In this document: positions 50,672-60,140 of the stretch, piece after piece
How positions within the stretch are numbered: the stretch's first letter is position 1
How the letters are laid out: every line of letters starts with the position of its first letter
From: Pseudomonas sivasensis
GTDB taxonomy: Bacteria; Pseudomonadota; Gammaproteobacteria; Pseudomonadales; Pseudomonadaceae
Assembly: GCF_013778505.1 (NCBI RefSeq)
Contig: NZ_JAAOWU010000012.1
Span: 62,001-126,000 of the forward strand
Length of the DNA stretch: 64,000 nt
Direction: 5' to 3'
Made by a program: the position numbers and the translations under genes
The notes under the pieces: model-generated
What the model saw: only the letters and a program-made list of their open reading frames with translations
What the model was told of the DNA's origin: nothing
Databases searched by the model: none

Positions 50672-52303
50672 TTGAACACCTCCAACTTGATGAGCCGTCT
50701 ATTGGCCCCGTGCGCCCTGGCGATTAGCCTGGCCGCCTGCTCGCCTTCGGGCAGTGACGCCCAGGCCGGCAAGACCCTGAACATCGCCTTTTTTGGCGAC
50801 AACACCACCCTGGTCAGCGTCGACCCGTTCCAGGTCTATTGGCTGGAACACCGCGTGCTGCTGCGCAATGTCGCCGAGTCCCTTACCGATCAAGACCCGG
50901 AGACCGGCAAGATCATTCCCTGGCTGGCCAAAAGCTGGGAAGTCAGTGACGACGCGCTCACCTATACCTTCCACTTGCGCGACAACGTCACCTTCAGCAA
51001 CGGCGAGCGCTTCAATGCGGTGGCGGTCAAAACCGCCTTCGACAGCAACAAGGCGTTAGCCACCGAGTTGCCGGCCACCTTTGGCGCCACCTACCTGGCG
51101 GGGTTCGACCACGCCGAAGTGGTGGATGACCTGACCGTCAAACTGGTACTGGCCAAGCCCAACGCCGGCTTCCTGCAAGCCACGTCCACCACCAACCTGT
51201 CGATCCTCGCGCCGGCCTCTTACACACTCAGCGCCAAAGAGCGCTCGTTGGGCAAGATCATCGGCACCGGGCCGTTCGTGCTGGCCAGCTACACCCCGGA
51301 AGTCGGCGCGCACCTGACCAAGCGCAAGGGTTACGCCTGGGCTTCGGCGAATATGAAGAACCAGGGCGAAGCGCACCTGGATGCGGTGGACATCAGCTAC
51401 ATCCCCGAGGAAAGCGTGCGCAACGGCCTGTTCCTGCAAGGCAAGGCCGACATCCTGTGGCCGCGCAACCCGTTCTCCGAGGTGGACCTGAAGCTGTTCC
51501 AGTCCAAGGGCGCCACCATCCAGAGCCGTTCGCTGCCGGGGCCGGCCCTGAACCTGTATCCCAACACCCGTGATGGGCGTGCACTGAGCGACAAGCAAGT
51601 CCGCCTGGCCCTGCAAAAGGCCATCGACCGCAAGAGCTACGCCAGCACCGTCTACAACGCCGAATTTCCGGTGGTGGACGGCATCTACGACGTCACTACG
51701 CCTTATTTCAAGAGCCAGGGTGCCAAGTTGGCCTACGACCCGGCAGGCGCGGGGCAGCTGCTGGACCAGGCCGGCTGGGCCAAGGGCGCGGACGGCTACC
51801 GCCAGAAAAACGGCAAGCGCCTGAGCCTGAGCTACAACATCACCCCATCCGAAACCGCCGGTGACGTGCTGCTCCAGGACCAACTGCGCAAGGTCGGTAT
51901 CGAGGTCAAACTCAACGTGGTCACCCGTGCCGAATGGGTCGCCAACAACTCGGCCGGCAACTATGACCTGACCAGCACCTACATGACCCGCGCCGACCCG
52001 ATCATCCTGCAAACCATCCTCGACCCACGCACCGCCAACAGCTCGACCCTGGCCACCAACCTCTACGAACCGGCGGTGCTGAACGCTGCCAAAGGCCTGT
52101 TCGATGCAGGCATCACCGCCACCCAAAGCCAACAACGCGCAGCGGCCTACGGCAACCTGCAAGACCTGCTGGTGGATGAAGGCTCGGCGTTCCCGGTGTA
52201 TGAGCGCGTGTGGCAGGCCGCAACGTCGGCCAAGGTGAAAAACTTCCGCTGGACCGCCGAAGGTTTTGCACTGCTGGGTGATATCGAGGTCGCCGCGCCA
52301 TGA
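50672..52303 (+). CDS. ABC importer binding lipoprotein (family 5)
   Basis: A 543-residue extracytoplasmic binding protein of the SBP_bac_5 family (DppA, NikA, GsiB). The lipobox ISLAACS places the lipidated cysteine at residue 23. The mature part has only two methionines and no other cysteine. GAGGG before a TTG at 50672 supports that start; an in-frame ATG at 50690 has no ribosome binding site. It follows the receptor by 26 bases and overlaps the next gene by four. Confidence 0.85.
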   Translation: MNTSNLMSRLLAPCALAISLAACSPSGSDAQAGKTLNIAFFGDNTTLVSVDPFQVYWLEHRVLLRNVAESLTDQDPETGKIIPWLAKSWEVSDDALTYTFHLRDNVTFSNGERFNAVAVKTAFDSNKALATELPATFGATYLAGFDHAEVVDDLTVKLVLAKPNAGFLQATSTTNLSILAPASYTLSAKERSLGKIIGTGPFVLASYTPEVGAHLTKRKGYAWASANMKNQGEAHLDAVDISYIPEESVRNGLFLQGKADILWPRNPFSEVDLKLFQSKGATIQSRSLPGPALNLYPNTRDGRALSDKQVRLALQKAIDRKSYASTVYNAEFPVVDGIYDVTTPYFKSQGAKLAYDPAGAGQLLDQAGWAKGADGYRQKNGKRLSLSYNITPSETAGDVLLQDQLRKVGIEVKLNVVTRAEWVANNSAGNYDLTSTYMTRADPIILQTILDPRTANSSTLATNLYEPAVLNAAKGLFDAGITATQSQQRAAAYGNLQDLLVDEGSAFPVYERVWQAATSAKVKNFRWTAEGFALLGDIEVAAP

Positions 52304-53250
52304 GTCGTTACCTGATTGGCCGGGTCGGCCAGGCGCTGCTGGTGCTTTGGGGGGCCTACAGCATCACCTACTTCATCCTCTATCTGCTGCCCGGCGACAC
52401 CTTGTCGATCATGCTCAGTGCGTCCGGCATGGAAGCCGACGCGCTGTCGGTGGAAGACCTGGCCAAGGCGCGGGCCTATTACGGATTGGATAAAGGTCTG
52501 TTTGAGCAATACATCGACCTGCTGCTGGGCGCGCTGCGCGGTGACTTTGGGCAGTCATTGTCACTCAACCGCCCGGTGGCCGAGTTGCTCGCCGAGCGCC
52601 TGCCACAGACGCTGTCCCTGGCGGGGCTGGCGATTGTGCTGTCGCTGCTCGGCGGCATTGGGTTGGCGTACCTCACCGCGTATATCCGTTGGCAACCCCT
52701 GAAAAAAGCACTGGCGCGCTTGCCGTCCCTGGGCTTTTCGGTGCCGGTGTTCTGGATGGGTTTGTTGCTGATCCAGGTGTTTGCGTTTGGCCTGGGTTGG
52801 TTTCCCGCGACCGGCACCCGTGGCTTCGAAAGCTTGGTGTTGCCGGCGATCACCCTGGCGATCCCAAGTGCCGCGGTGTACGCCCAAGTGCTGCAACGCA
52901 GCTTCCAGGGCGTGTGGAAAGAGGCCTATATCGTCACCGCCTACGCCAAGGGCCTGAGCCGGGCCCAGGTGCAGGCACGCCATGGGTTCAGGAATGCCGC
53001 GCTGCCCATCCTCACCCTGATCGGCCTACAGGTGGGCAATACCGTGTCCGGCGCGGTGCTGGTGGAAACCATCTTCGCCCGTTCCGGCATCGGCCGCCTG
53101 GCCCAGGAAGCCGTAATGCGCCAGGACATTCCGGTGGTGTTGGCCATCGTTGCAGTGTCGGCGGCAGCCTTCGTCCTCGTGAACCTGCTGGTGGACTTGC
53201 TGTACCCCTGGCTCGACCCGCGCATTTCCCACACGCCAAAGGTGTCCTAG
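52300..53250 (+). CDS. ABC importer permease 1 (DppB/GsiC-like)
   Basis: A 316-residue inner-membrane permease with about six hydrophobic segments. The N-terminal MSRYLIGRVGQALLVLWGAY and the cytoplasmic coupling loop EAYIVTAYAKGLSRAQV are the marks of the oligopeptide/nickel permease family. Only five methionines and no cysteine are present. It overlaps the binding-protein gene in ATGA and ends three bases before the second permease. Confidence 0.9.
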   Translation: MSRYLIGRVGQALLVLWGAYSITYFILYLLPGDTLSIMLSASGMEADALSVEDLAKARAYYGLDKGLFEQYIDLLLGALRGDFGQSLSLNRPVAELLAERLPQTLSLAGLAIVLSLLGGIGLAYLTAYIRWQPLKKALARLPSLGFSVPVFWMGLLLIQVFAFGLGWFPATGTRGFESLVLPAITLAIPSAAVYAQVLQRSFQGVWKEAYIVTAYAKGLSRAQVQARHGFRNAALPILTLIGLQVGNTVSGAVLVETIFARSGIGRLAQEAVMRQDIPVVLAIVAVSAAAFVLVNLLVDLLYPWLDPRISHTPKVS

Positions 53251-53253
53251 ACC

Positions 53254-54138
53254 ATGACGACGCTCACCCAGAAACGCGTGCGCAGCGAAACCCTCTGGCA
53301 CCGCCGCAGCCACTTGCAACGCGCCACGTCCACCCTGCTGCCCTTGCTGCGCCGGCCGGGGTTCAGCCTGGCCGTGGCAGTGGTGGTGTTCTCGCTGGTC
53401 GCCGCCCTGGCGCCGCACCTGCTGAGCAGCTTCGACCCCTACGCCACCGCGCCGCTCGCCAAACTCACGGCGCCCAACTTGACCCATTGGTTCGGCACCG
53501 ATGAACTGGGCCGTGACCTGTTTACCCGCGTGGTCTACGGCGCGCGCCTGTCGGTGCTGGCGGCCTCGCTGGCGGTGGGGATCGCGCTGGTAGGCGGACT
53601 CGGGCTGGGCATTTTGTCCGGGTTTGCCGGTGGCCGTATCGATGCGGTGATCATGCGCGTGGTCGATGTACTGCTGGCTCTGCCTGGACTGCTGCTGGCC
53701 CTGGCGATCGTCACGGCCATCGGTTTCGGCACCGTACCGGTGGCCATCGCGGTGGGCATCGGCATTATTCCTGGCTTTGCCCGTACCACCCGCGCCGAAG
53801 TACTGCGGGTGAAAACCCTGCCCTATGTCGAAGCCGCACGGCTGGGCGGTGCCAGTTGGGGCCGCACGTTGTTGCGGCACATTCTGCCCAACGCCTGGGG
53901 CCCGGTAGCGGTACTGGCAACGTTGGACTTCGGCGCAGCCATCCTCGCCACCGCAGGCTTGAGTTTTCTCGGTTTCGGCGCCGCACCACCGGCGGCGGAA
54001 TGGGGCACCTTGATCGCCAACGGCCGGCACTTTCTGATCACCGCACCTTGGGTGTCGTTGCTGCCCGGCCTGTTCCTGGTGGCCGTGGTGTTCAGCCTCA
54101 ACCATATCGCCCGCACCTTCGAGGAGATCCAGCGATGA
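53254..54138 (+). CDS. ABC importer permease 2 (DppC/GsiD-like)
   Basis: A 294-residue permease. FGTDELGRDLFTRVVYGAR near residue 75 is the family signature after the first membrane segment, and the coupling loop is LPYVEAARLGGASWGRTLLR. It has two methionines in all and no cysteine, few for a membrane protein. It forms a heterodimer with the preceding permease. The next gene starts in its stop codon (ATGA). Confidence 0.9.
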   Translation: MTTLTQKRVRSETLWHRRSHLQRATSTLLPLLRRPGFSLAVAVVVFSLVAALAPHLLSSFDPYATAPLAKLTAPNLTHWFGTDELGRDLFTRVVYGARLSVLAASLAVGIALVGGLGLGILSGFAGGRIDAVIMRVVDVLLALPGLLLALAIVTAIGFGTVPVAIAVGIGIIPGFARTTRAEVLRVKTLPYVEAARLGGASWGRTLLRHILPNAWGPVAVLATLDFGAAILATAGLSFLGFGAAPPAAEWGTLIANGRHFLITAPWVSLLPGLFLVAVVFSLNHIARTFEEIQR

Positions 54139-55760
54139 GCCCGTTTTTGGTCGATGTACGCCAACTCAGTGTCGATTACCGCTCCAGCGGCCAGGTCAAT
54201 CCAGCGGTGCGTTCGCTGTCGTTTTCCCTCGCCCAAGGCGAAACCGTGGCGATTGTCGGCGAGTCCGGCTCGGGCAAATCCACCCTGGCCAACGCCATCC
54301 TTGGCCTGCTGCCAGACAACGCGCAAATCAGAGCCGGTCAACTGTGGGTGGATGGCCATAACTTGACCCACGCCAGCGAACGCCAGAAACGCAACCTGCG
54401 CGGCCGCACCATTGGCCTGGTGCCCCAGGACCCGATGGTCAGCCTCAACCCTACCCTGCGCATCGGCCAACAGATCGCCGAGGCGTTGATCCTGGCCAAG
54501 GGCAAGCGCTACCCCGGCGTCGATGCGGATATTGTCGAGTTGCTGCAACAGGTGGGGATCGACAAACCGGTGCTGCGCGCCCGCCAATATCCCCATGAAC
54601 TCTCCGGCGGCATGCGCCAGCGCGTGCTGATCGCCATCGCCCTGGCCGGTAATCCGCGCCTGATCATTGCCGACGAACCCACCAGCGCGCTCGACGTCAC
54701 CGTGCAGCGCAAGATCCTCGATCACCTGCAACGGCTGGTCAGGGAGCGCGGCATTTCGCTGTTGATCATCACCCATGACCTCGGCGTGGCCACCGACCGC
54801 GCCGACCGCATTCTGGTGATGCAGCACGGCGAGGTGGTCGAACAAGGCCCGCCACAGCAGATCCTGGGCCGCCCCCGCCACGACTACACCCGCGCACTGA
54901 TTGCCGCCGCGCCCGCCTTCACCAAGCGTCGCGAACCGTTGATCAATCTCGACCTGGGGCGCGAGCCGATCCTCAGCCTGCACAACGTCGGCAAGACGTT
55001 TGCCCTACCCAAGGTCAAGGGCGAAGCCTCGACCTTCATGGCCCTGGAAGGTCTTAACCTTGAGGTGTACCCCGGCCAGACCCTGGCCATCGTCGGCGAG
55101 TCCGGTTCGGGCAAGAGCACCGCGCTGCGCATCGCCCTCGGCCTGGAGAAGCCGAGCCAGGGCCGGGTCTGGTTCGAACAACAGGACGTTACAGACCTCA
55201 GCTGGCGCGACTTCCGCCCGTTGCGCCAACGCCTGCAACTGGTGCAGCAGAATCCCTTCGCTGCGCTGGACCCACGCTTCACCGTGTTCGACAGCATCGT
55301 GGAGCCGCTGGTGTCGTTTGGCTTGCTCAAGGGTGCCGCCCTGGAACAGGCGGCGCGGGAGCTGATCAGCCGCGTGCACCTGCCGGTGAGCTTTCTGGAC
55401 CGTCTGCCCCGTGAACTGTCCGGCGGCCAGTGCCAACGCGTCGCCATCGCCCGCGCCCTGGCGTTGAAGCCCGACCTGTTGTTGCTGGATGAACCGGTCA
55501 GCGCCCTGGACGTGTCGGTGCAGGCACGCATTCTTGACCTGCTGCAAGAGCTGCAACGGGAGATGGGCATTGCGTATGTGCTGGTGTCCCACGACTTGTC
55601 AGTGGTGGCCAACTTCGCCCATGAGGTGCTGGTGCTGCGCAATGGTCGCGTGGTTGAACAAGGCTCGGTGGCGCAAATCTTTAACCAGCCGGCCACCGAG
55701 TACACCCGCGAACTGATTGCGGCCATCCCTGGCCGGCAAGTCGCGGCAAGCGCCGCCTGA
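54135..55760 (+). CDS. ABC importer ATPase, two fused nucleotide-binding domains
   Basis: A 541-residue protein with two complete ATPase domains, as in GsiA and YejF. Walker A GESGSGKST occurs twice (about residues 42-50 and 328-336), signatures LSGGMRQRV and LSGGQCQRV, Walker B LIIADEP and LLLLDEP. The fused domains replace separate DppD and DppF. Six methionines and one cysteine are low for this size. The start at 54135 overlaps the permease stop. Confidence 0.92.
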   Translation: MSPFLVDVRQLSVDYRSSGQVNPAVRSLSFSLAQGETVAIVGESGSGKSTLANAILGLLPDNAQIRAGQLWVDGHNLTHASERQKRNLRGRTIGLVPQDPMVSLNPTLRIGQQIAEALILAKGKRYPGVDADIVELLQQVGIDKPVLRARQYPHELSGGMRQRVLIAIALAGNPRLIIADEPTSALDVTVQRKILDHLQRLVRERGISLLIITHDLGVATDRADRILVMQHGEVVEQGPPQQILGRPRHDYTRALIAAAPAFTKRREPLINLDLGREPILSLHNVGKTFALPKVKGEASTFMALEGLNLEVYPGQTLAIVGESGSGKSTALRIALGLEKPSQGRVWFEQQDVTDLSWRDFRPLRQRLQLVQQNPFAALDPRFTVFDSIVEPLVSFGLLKGAALEQAARELISRVHLPVSFLDRLPRELSGGQCQRVAIARALALKPDLLLLDEPVSALDVSVQARILDLLQELQREMGIAYVLVSHDLSVVANFAHEVLVLRNGRVVEQGSVAQIFNQPATEYTRELIAAIPGRQVAASAA

Positions 55761-55763
55761 GGT

Positions 55764-57104
55764 TTACTGCGCCGAACAATCACGCGCCACGATGCCCTTT
55801 TCCTGGGCATACGCGGCGGACTTGGCTTCGATCAAAGGACGCAAAGTGGCGCGGTCGGCTTGCAGCCAGTCGGTCACCAGCACCCACTTTTGCCCATCCC
55901 ATTGCTGCACTCGGGCCGAACCGCCGCCTTCGTGGTCCGCGCAGGACAATGTCAACGGCGCCAACAGCCCGTCGAAGCCCATGGCCTTGAGGCGTGCCGC
56001 ATCGATATTCAGGTGCTCGAACGCCCAGCGAGTTTCCTCACCGTTCAGCGCGCGGTTGCCGAACTTGGCCTGACCGGTGCGCAGCGCTTCGACAGCAATC
56101 GCGGCGTTGATCAGGCCGATGTTGTAGTAGACCTTGCCGAAGTAGCTGGCGTCCTTGAGGTTGCTCTTGCCGGGATCGAGGATGAACTGCTTGAGCTTTT
56201 TATGAATTTCGAAACCGTCGCCACCGGGGAACGGCGCCAGCGCCTGGTAGCCTTTGGCGGCGGTGCCGGCGGGAATCACGTCGGCTTCAGAGCCTGCCCA
56301 CACATCACCGATCAGACGGTCCACGGGAACGCCAAAACGCACGGCGGTCTTGATCGCCACCGGTGTCGAAACGCCCCAAGTGCGCAGGAATACCCAGTCC
56401 GGGTTGATCTGGCGCACTTGCCGCCATTGAGTGGACTGCTCGTTACCTGGGTCTGCTACGGGAATCTGGATGTTCTCGAAACCGTACTTTTGTGCCAGCA
56501 ACTGCATGGCCGCCTGGGTTTCGCGACCGTAGGCAGAGTCGTGATAGACAGTGACGATCTTCTTGCCCTTGAGCTTGTCCAGCCCACCTTCGCGCTGGGC
56601 AATATAATTGATGCCCACCGAGGCCTGGCCGTAGTAGTTGAGCAACAACGGAAACGCGTAAGGGAACACGCGGCCATCAGTGGATTCGGTACGCCCGCCG
56701 GCGCCATCGATCAAGGGGATGTGATCGACGGCAGCACGGTCCATCAGCGCATAGGAGGCCGGGGTGCTATGGGTAAAGAAGAACCCGGTGGGCGCACCGT
56801 CAAGGCCGCCTTTGTAGCGTTCGTAGCATTCGATGATGCGGTCGGTCTTCCACTCGGTCTCGCATTCCTGCCAGACCAGCTTCACGCCGTTCACCCCGCC
56901 TTCGACTTCGTTGATATAGCGAAAGTAATCAATTTCCCCGGCCCACCACGGAATACCGCTGGAGGCATAGGCGCCAACTCGGTAGGTGGCCAGCGGGATG
57001 AACTGTTGATCGTTGGCGGCCTGGGCGATGGTCGACAATGGCCCGCCCAAGGCGCCGAGTGCCAGCAGGCTGGCGATGACTGTGCGTTGCAAGACGTTGT
57101 GCAT
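55764..57104 (-). CDS. LivK-type periplasmic binding protein, orphan
   Basis: A 446-residue type I binding protein with a signal sequence cut near AQA-ANDQQ. The start of the mature part IPLATYRVGAYASSGIPWWA and the block KIVTVYHDSAYGRETQAA match ABC receptors for branched-chain amino acids, urea or amides. No permease or ATPase gene accompanies it. It is convergent with the sulfur-poor ABC operon with a three-base gap. It has four methionines and four cysteines, modest but not exceptional. Ligand unknown. Confidence 0.8.
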   Translation of the reverse strand: MHNVLQRTVIASLLALGALGGPLSTIAQAANDQQFIPLATYRVGAYASSGIPWWAGEIDYFRYINEVEGGVNGVKLVWQECETEWKTDRIIECYERYKGGLDGAPTGFFFTHSTPASYALMDRAAVDHIPLIDGAGGRTESTDGRVFPYAFPLLLNYYGQASVGINYIAQREGGLDKLKGKKIVTVYHDSAYGRETQAAMQLLAQKYGFENIQIPVADPGNEQSTQWRQVRQINPDWVFLRTWGVSTPVAIKTAVRFGVPVDRLIGDVWAGSEADVIPAGTAAKGYQALAPFPGGDGFEIHKKLKQFILDPGKSNLKDASYFGKVYYNIGLINAAIAVEALRTGQAKFGNRALNGEETRWAFEHLNIDAARLKAMGFDGLLAPLTLSCADHEGGGSARVQQWDGQKWVLVTDWLQADRATLRPLIEAKSAAYAQEKGIVARDCSAQ

Positions 57105-57379
57105 GGGTGTGGTTTCTTATGAAAGGTGAGGTTTCCCCTCCCGTTGTCGGGTCAGCGCCAATCGGGTCACAACACAATTCATGCCAAGCGCATAAGCCTT
57201 CTTATTCAAGGGGTTGCGCTGTACCGGTCACCCCGCACGGCTCGGATAATCGAACACTTTATTGAACCGCTGTTGCGCCACCAACACCGCGTTCGGTCGC
57301 CAGGCCTGCGGCAAAATAGCGCGTTTTACTTCATGCCTGAACTGCGGCTAAATACGCGCCCCTTTGCGTCGATGGCTTT

Positions 57380-57769
57380 ATGGCTATGTTCAAACGCATC
57401 AGCCCCTGGATCGCCTGCCTGGCCCTGTTGCTCAACATGCTGGCCATGCCGTTGAGCCGCGCCCTGCAAACGCCGGACATCGGCCTGATGCTGTGGGGTG
57501 GATTCTGCTCGGGCGGCGCCTCCCAAGCCCTGCCACCAGGCTTTGACAAGCTGATCGACCCGCTCAAATCTGCGCCTTCGACTGCCGCCATGAAGCATGG
57601 CGACTGCTGCTGCGGGCATGCTGGCCTGGCCGCGCTGCCGTCCAACTATTACCGGCATTGGCTGCCGCGCTATGCGCCGGATGTCGCCCTCGCTGATCCG
57701 CTGTTACCCACGTTGCATCCCAGGGTTCGCTGGCCGAGCCTGAGCCCGCGCGCCTCCCCTGTTGCCTGA
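57380..57769 (+). CDS. DUF2946-like small protein
   Basis: A 129-residue protein with an N-terminal hydrophobic segment (ISPWIACLALLLNMLAMPLS) that is a signal peptide or anchor, and a cysteine/histidine cluster KHGDCCCGHAG. This matches the loose pattern of DUF2946, small metal-linked proteins that often precede TonB receptors in Pseudomonas. No ribosome binding site is clear; an ATG at 57386 is an alternative. It lies 84 bases before the receptor gene, so joint expression and a part in metal uptake are plausible. Confidence 0.6.
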   Translation: MAMFKRISPWIACLALLLNMLAMPLSRALQTPDIGLMLWGGFCSGGASQALPPGFDKLIDPLKSAPSTAAMKHGDCCCGHAGLAALPSNYYRHWLPRYAPDVALADPLLPTLHPRVRWPSLSPRASPVA

Positions 57770-57853
57770 CTGCCCCGAAACCCTTTGTTTTCTGCCGCCC
57801 CTTGAGGGTGGCTGAACGTCCTTGAAGTCTTTTGGTCATCAGGAAGCGTGCTC

Positions 57854-59917
57854 ATGCCTGCTCCATTTACTCTGTCCCGCGCACAGCGTATCGCTGTGCC
57901 CTCCTCACTCTGGCCGCTGCTCTCAGTGTTTGCACTCACGCCACTGGCCCATGCAACCGAAAGTTCGGCCCTCACCCTTGGCACCGTCAGCGTCCAAGGC
58001 AGCACCAACGCCAGCGGCCCGCTGAACACCGCCAGCGTGCTCAGTTCGGTCGACATCCTCGGTGCCGACATCCTGGAGAAAATGCCGGTCAACTACAGCT
58101 GGGAGCTGTTCAGCCGTGCGCCAGGGGTCATGCTCACCGAATTCAACCAAGGCACCACCTCCGGCAAGATCTCCTTTCGCGGTTTCAACGGCGAAGGTGA
58201 AGTGAACGCGGTGAAGCTGCTGATCGATGGGATCCCCAGCAACAGCAACGACGGCAACATGCCGTTCATGGACATGATTTTCCCCATGGAGCTGGACAGT
58301 ATCGAAGTGGTACGTGGTACCAGCGACGCGCGCTACGGCCTCAACAACATTGCCGGCAACGTCAACATGCTGACCCGCACAGGAGGCGACTACACCAAGG
58401 CGCGAATCCGCTACGGCAGCTACAACACCCGCGAGACGCAACTCGCCAAAGGCATCGAAGGCAGCAACTGGACGCAGAATTACTTCTTCGCCTACCAGAA
58501 AGCCGATGGCTACCGGGATCATGCCCAGGCGGATAAATTCTCGATGTCCGGCAAATGGTTCTACACCCCGGACGACAGCAGCTACCGTGTCGGCCTGATC
58601 GCTCGCCATTACGAAACCGAGGCGCAAGAGCCGGGATATTTGAGTGAAGACGACGCCCGCCACCACCCCACCATGACCAACCGCTACAACGCCACCGACA
58701 AAGGCACGCGGCGGATGAACCAACTCAGTGTGCACTTCGATACCGAACTGGCCGAAACATTGGCCTGGGCGGCAAAAACCTACCTCAACACCTTCGACGA
58801 CCGACGCTGGACGCAATACTGGCGCACCAGCTCCCAGCAGGAGCGCGACGCCTACGAAACCCAGTACGGCGCCCTCACCTCCCTGACCTGGCGGCCCGAG
58901 GTAAGCGGGCTCTACGCCTTCGCCCTGGAAGGCGGCGCGGACGTCCAGCAGCAACAGAACACCAGTGAACGCTACCGGACCCAGAACCGCACACGCCTGG
59001 CGCAAACCCGCGACCAGCAGTTCGACTTTGATACCTACGGGGCTTACATCCAGGCTGAGATCAAACCGTTTGAATCGCTGAAAATCATCCCGGCCTACCG
59101 CGTCGATAAAATCCACGGCGACTTCACCAACCAAATGACCGGCATGGATTACGCCATCAACGACTATGGGCTGATCAAACAACCCAAGCTCAGCGTGGTG
59201 TACTCGCCGTGGGACGTGGCCAGCGTGTACGCCAACTGGGGCCGTACCTTCCAGGTCGGCACCGGCGCCGCTGCCTACAAGATACCGCCACGGGATACCG
59301 ACCTCGCGCCGTCGATCAACGAAGGCTGGGAAACCGGTATCAAGTTCACCCCCGCCGACTGGATCGACGGCCGCGTCGCCTATTGGCAGCAGGAAGCCAG
59401 CGGCGAAGTCAGCCGCCGGCTCAATGACCCGAATGGCGAATCGGATAACGTCGGCGAAACCCGCCGCTGGGGTTACGACGCGCAGTTGAACCTGCACCCG
59501 AACGACCGCACCGACATCTGGATGGCCTACGCCTGGCAGTACTCGAAAATCCTCCAGCCCAGCGCCACCCTGCCCAACAGCAAAGGCCAGGAAATCGACC
59601 ACATCCCCCATCACCTCTACAACGCAGGCATAAACTACAAAGCCACCCCCGCGCTGCAACTGACCGCGTGGATGAACGGCCAGACCCACTATTACCTGGA
59701 GCGCGAAAACACCAAGGGGACTTACGGCGGTTACGTGTTGATGAACCTGGGGGCGACGTACCAAGTGACTGAATCCGTCAGTGTCGACCTGCAACTGAAA
59801 AACCTCACCAACCGCTACTACGAATACGTCTGGTACGACCCGGACGGCGCGAAGGCGTCACTGCACTCACCCGGCGACGGGCGTGCGCTCTATACCGGCG
59901 TCACCTTGGACTTCTGA
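57854..59917 (+). CDS. TonB-dependent receptor (metal/siderophore type)
   Basis: A 687-residue receptor with a signal sequence (to about residue 33, AHATES), a plug with ILEKMPVNYSWELFSRAPGV and a barrel ending ALYTGVTLDF. It resembles ferric-siderophore receptors; the linked DUF2946 protein also allows a copper or other metal role. In contrast with the receptor at 48213 it has about sixteen methionines, so it is not sulfur-depleted. The ATG at 57854 has AGGAAG eight bases upstream and is preferred to the GTG at 57848. Confidence 0.88.
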   Translation: MPAPFTLSRAQRIAVPSSLWPLLSVFALTPLAHATESSALTLGTVSVQGSTNASGPLNTASVLSSVDILGADILEKMPVNYSWELFSRAPGVMLTEFNQGTTSGKISFRGFNGEGEVNAVKLLIDGIPSNSNDGNMPFMDMIFPMELDSIEVVRGTSDARYGLNNIAGNVNMLTRTGGDYTKARIRYGSYNTRETQLAKGIEGSNWTQNYFFAYQKADGYRDHAQADKFSMSGKWFYTPDDSSYRVGLIARHYETEAQEPGYLSEDDARHHPTMTNRYNATDKGTRRMNQLSVHFDTELAETLAWAAKTYLNTFDDRRWTQYWRTSSQQERDAYETQYGALTSLTWRPEVSGLYAFALEGGADVQQQQNTSERYRTQNRTRLAQTRDQQFDFDTYGAYIQAEIKPFESLKIIPAYRVDKIHGDFTNQMTGMDYAINDYGLIKQPKLSVVYSPWDVASVYANWGRTFQVGTGAAAYKIPPRDTDLAPSINEGWETGIKFTPADWIDGRVAYWQQEASGEVSRRLNDPNGESDNVGETRRWGYDAQLNLHPNDRTDIWMAYAWQYSKILQPSATLPNSKGQEIDHIPHHLYNAGINYKATPALQLTAWMNGQTHYYLERENTKGTYGGYVLMNLGATYQVTESVSVDLQLKNLTNRYYEYVWYDPDGAKASLHSPGDGRALYTGVTLDF

Positions 59918-60091
59918 AAGGCAACCCCTTGTTATCAAACATAAAATAAGTCACTGATTTTAAAGGGTTAACCATTTCCCTAAACGGGCCTGTTTTTGTG
60001 ACGAGCGTGGCCTCTCACATTTGGATAGGGAGAGGTCGTCAAATGCCCATGGGTTCCGGGTCCGTCACAGGGGCACTCTCCCAACCACCAC

Positions 60092-60130
60092 AAAAAAATG
60101 CCTACCCCCGCCAAGGGGTAGGCATTTTTT
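60092..60130. terminator. Bidirectional rho-independent terminator
   Basis: A perfect ten-base-pair stem TGCCTACCCC/GGGGTAGGCA with a six-base loop (CGCCAA), preceded by seven A and followed by six T. It lies between the convergent receptor gene and the SnoaL-like gene and can serve both. Confidence 0.95.
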
Positions 60131-60140
60131 CCTCCCATCG

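Noticed and set aside
57923..59794. Long open frame (623 codons) on the minus strand opposite the second TonB receptor
   Set aside because: The plus-strand frame has clear receptor domains, a signal peptide and a ribosome binding site. The antisense frame is explained by high GC third positions and shows no known family.
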